Shown here: positions 62,638 to 64,000 of the stretch, piece after piece
How positions within the stretch are numbered: position 1 is the first letter of the stretch
Layout of the letters: each line of letters starts with the position of its first letter
DNA from: Bacillota bacterium
Lineage (GTDB): Bacteria; Bacillota; Sulfobacillia; JAIMAT01
NCBI GenBank assembly: GCA_029961055.1
Contig: JASBVM010000017.1
Span: 62,001-126,000, forward strand
Length of the DNA stretch: 64,000 bases
Direction of reading: 5' to 3'
Program-made: the position numbers and the translations under genes
Notes under the pieces: generated by a model
Seen by the model: the letters and a program-made list of their open reading frames with translations, nothing else
Database searches by the model: none
Told to the model about the DNA's origin: nothing

Positions 62638-62796
62638 GTCTGACGGAGTCCGCCTGCCGGTCGCTTCCTCGCTACAATGGACGAGCCGGTTGCACGTGAA
62701 GCAACCTTGTCCGGGACCGCCGGCGCGCTCCCGAGGGCGCGGGTCCCCGGGGGGCGGACCCCCCGGGGACCGGCGACGGCGACGAAGGAGGCGGCC

Positions 62797-63444
62797 ATGA
62801 AGCCGGGAACCCCCCGCTCCCGCGAACTCACGCTCGACGTCGACGGAACGCGGCTCCACGTCGTGATCCAGAGGAAGGCGGTCAAGAACGTCAACGCGCG
62901 CCTGGCCGGCTCGGAGCTCCGCGTCAGCGCGCCCGCGGCCGTCCCCGACGACGTGCTCGAGCCCGTCGTCCGCGATCTCGCGAGGAAGCTGCTTCGCCGC
63001 GTCGAGGCACGCCGGATCAACGGCCAGACCGACGCGCTCGCGCTGGCTCGGCGCGTCGCCGCCCGCTTCCCCGAGCCGCCGGCCGTCCGCCAGGTCCTCT
63101 TCGTCACCACCCAGTCCGCCCGCTGGGGGAGCTACAGCGCCGCCACCCGGACCGTCCGCCTCAACGCCATCCTGCTCAGGATGCCTTCCTGGGTGCTGGA
63201 GTCGGTCGTCGCGCACGAGCTGGCGCACGTCTTCCACCTCGACCACTCGCCCGCCTTCCGCGAGCTGCTCCGCCGCGTCGACCCCCGCGCGGACGAGGCG
63301 CACGCCTTCCTGGCGGGGGTGAGCTGGCTCGCCCGCTCGTGGGGGAGCCTGCCCGCCGCGGAACGGCGGCGGCTGGCGGGCATGGCGCCCGGGGAGGGGG
63401 AGGGTCGGGGCCTTTCCGGCGGCGCCGATACGGGAGCATCCTGA
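62797..63444 (+). CDS. YgjP-like (DUF45) metallopeptidase
   Basis: 215 residues. Zinc motif HELAH at 140-144 with the following HLDHSPAF (third ligand H150), and upstream the family element QSARWGSYSAATRTVRLN, as in YgjP/SprT-like proteins. The natural substrate is unknown. ATG 62797 follows AAGGAGG; the reading frame is open for another 40 codons upstream but without a matching site. Divergent from dps. Confidence 0.85.
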   Translation: MKPGTPRSRELTLDVDGTRLHVVIQRKAVKNVNARLAGSELRVSAPAAVPDDVLEPVVRDLARKLLRRVEARRINGQTDALALARRVAARFPEPPAVRQVLFVTTQSARWGSYSAATRTVRLNAILLRMPSWVLESVVAHELAHVFHLDHSPAFRELLRRVDPRADEAHAFLAGVSWLARSWGSLPAAERRRLAGMAPGEGEGRGLSGGADTGAS

Positions 63445-63539
63445 GGCGCGCGCCCGCCGCGGGCGGGCGACGACCGTCCGGCTTCCTTCGCAGCAGGTGT
63501 TGCCGCATGCGCGTCCGCCCGATCGCCAGCGACGTGTAG

Positions 63540-63640
63540 CGCAGGATGAGGTGGGAGCCGCGCTGCCGGTCCTCGACGAAGCCGAGACGATGAAGCGCTC
63601 GGCGCAATTCAGAGGCCGTCCGTCGCGGCAGCGGCGGCAC
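63540..63640 (-). pseudogene. decayed hicA toxin gene
   Basis: From GTG 63640, directly after hicB, the product reads LPRRTASELRRALHRLGFVE and RQRGSHLILRY, the first half of a HicA mRNA interferase including the catalytic His of GSH. The second half (VPVH and the GTLxxILxQ helix) is missing; instead the frame runs into Arg-rich sequence overlapping the neighbouring gene. The toxin is probably inactive. Confidence 0.6.
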
Positions 63641-63847
63641 CTACACTTCCACCTCGGCGAGCGACTCCCTCCCGGGCGGGATGTCCAATCCATGCTCCTT
63701 GCGGTATTCGAGCGTGAGCTGGATCGCTTGCTTGATGTTTTCCAGCGCCTCGCCCTGTGTGCGCCCGGAGCTTGTACAGCCCGGCAGGCTCGGCACGTAG
63801 GCGAACCATTCGGCGTCCGAACGTTCCAGAACGACGACGTAGCGCAT
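63641..63847 (-). CDS. hicB: HicB-family antitoxin
   Basis: A 68-residue HicB N-domain: RYVVVLERSDAEWFAYVPSL, PGCTSSGRTQGEALENI and a helix ending EYRKEHG. It lacks the C-terminal DNA-binding domain, as in short HicB forms. It precedes a broken hicA, so it may be an orphan antitoxin. GTG 63856 is an alternative start. Bases 63857-64000 show no further gene. Confidence 0.8.
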   Translation of the reverse strand: MRYVVVLERSDAEWFAYVPSLPGCTSSGRTQGEALENIKQAIQLTLEYRKEHGLDIPPGRESLAEVEV

Positions 63848-64000
63848 CGGCACCACCGGCTTTCATTCTATCTATCCCTTCCGTCGCCCAGGGCGCCGGG
63901 CGTGTGGCTGGAGCCGTCGGCAACCGGCCCGCCGTGGCCGACTGCGGCCACCGTCTCTGACCGGGATGACTGCAAACGCACTGGCCGCGGAAGCCCCGGA

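Noticed and set aside
63757-63960. Plus-strand frame near the right edge
   Set aside because: It is antisense to hicB, lacks a ribosome site and shows no domain.

Overview
The window is a chromosomal stretch of a very GC-rich, spore-forming member of the Bacillota. The evidence is an alpha/beta-type small acid-soluble spore protein, a SufU-type sufCDSU cluster, FabL, PepV, PrsA, a PerR-type Fur protein and frequent GTG/TTG starts behind strong GGAGG sites. Deep-branching GC-rich lineages such as Symbiobacterium, Thermaerobacter or Limnochorda would fit; this is inference from gene content and composition. Genes are tightly packed, with many 4-base start/stop overlaps and several convergent overlaps. 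There is no CRISPR array, prophage or intact insertion sequence; mobile-element signal is limited to one broken tnpB relic and a decayed hicBA pair.

The most interesting locus is 10803-12107. A consensus promoter and a G/C-tract operator precede a two-module protein disulfide oxidoreductase whose second redox motif is UPYC: an in-frame TGA stands exactly where the first active-site cysteine belongs. The frame continues intact for 69 more codons, and an SECIS-like hairpin sits 18 nt past the TGA. The next gene encodes a CstR-like (persulfide-sensing type) DUF156 repressor. The same window carries selC, the selenocysteine tRNA (anticodon TCA, 42683-42777), with its own near-consensus promoter. 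Together these point to a genuine selenoprotein under reactive-sulfur control.

Layout. 1-5.2 kb: end of purD, D-2-hydroxyacid dehydrogenase, aminotransferase, a catalytically dead HtrA-like protein, acyl-CoA synthetase. 5.2-10.7 kb: YihY, moeA-mobB-methyltransferase, SWIM and PH-like proteins. 10.8-12.1 kb: selenoprotein operon. 12.1-21.6 kb: pepV, glnA, CDF transporter, tandem ThyX-like protein, nth, two-component system. 21.7-26.5 kb: trxA, M24 hydrolase, glycosyltransferase, AI-2E-type exporter. 26.5-30.4 kb: sufCDSU without sufB. 30.4-35.3 kb: second M24 enzyme, fabL, SDR, folE, a hadAB-like dehydratase pair. 35.3-38.3 kb: perR, rubrerythrin, Fe-S oxidoreductase and DUF3501, an oxidative-stress cluster. 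39.4-40.3 kb: superoxide dismutase. 40.3-48.6 kb: Nudix, unknown protein, spore protein, selC, prsA, acyl carrier protein, UPF0173, dinB, ThiF-rhodanese, aldo/keto reductase. 48.7-64 kb: tnpB relic, typA, DEAD-box helicase, NfeD, GH18, a ligand-less Rieske-like protein, rhomboid, patatin, YigZ, panE, rnhA, aroQ, dps, a YgjP-type peptidase and hicBA remnants.

Recurring themes are thiol/sulfur and oxidative-stress defence (selenoprotein, TrxA, PerR-rubrerythrin, SOD, Dps, Suf), molybdenum-cofactor genes (moeA, mobB, ThiF-rhodanese), and several paralogues that keep a fold but have lost catalytic or metal-binding residues.
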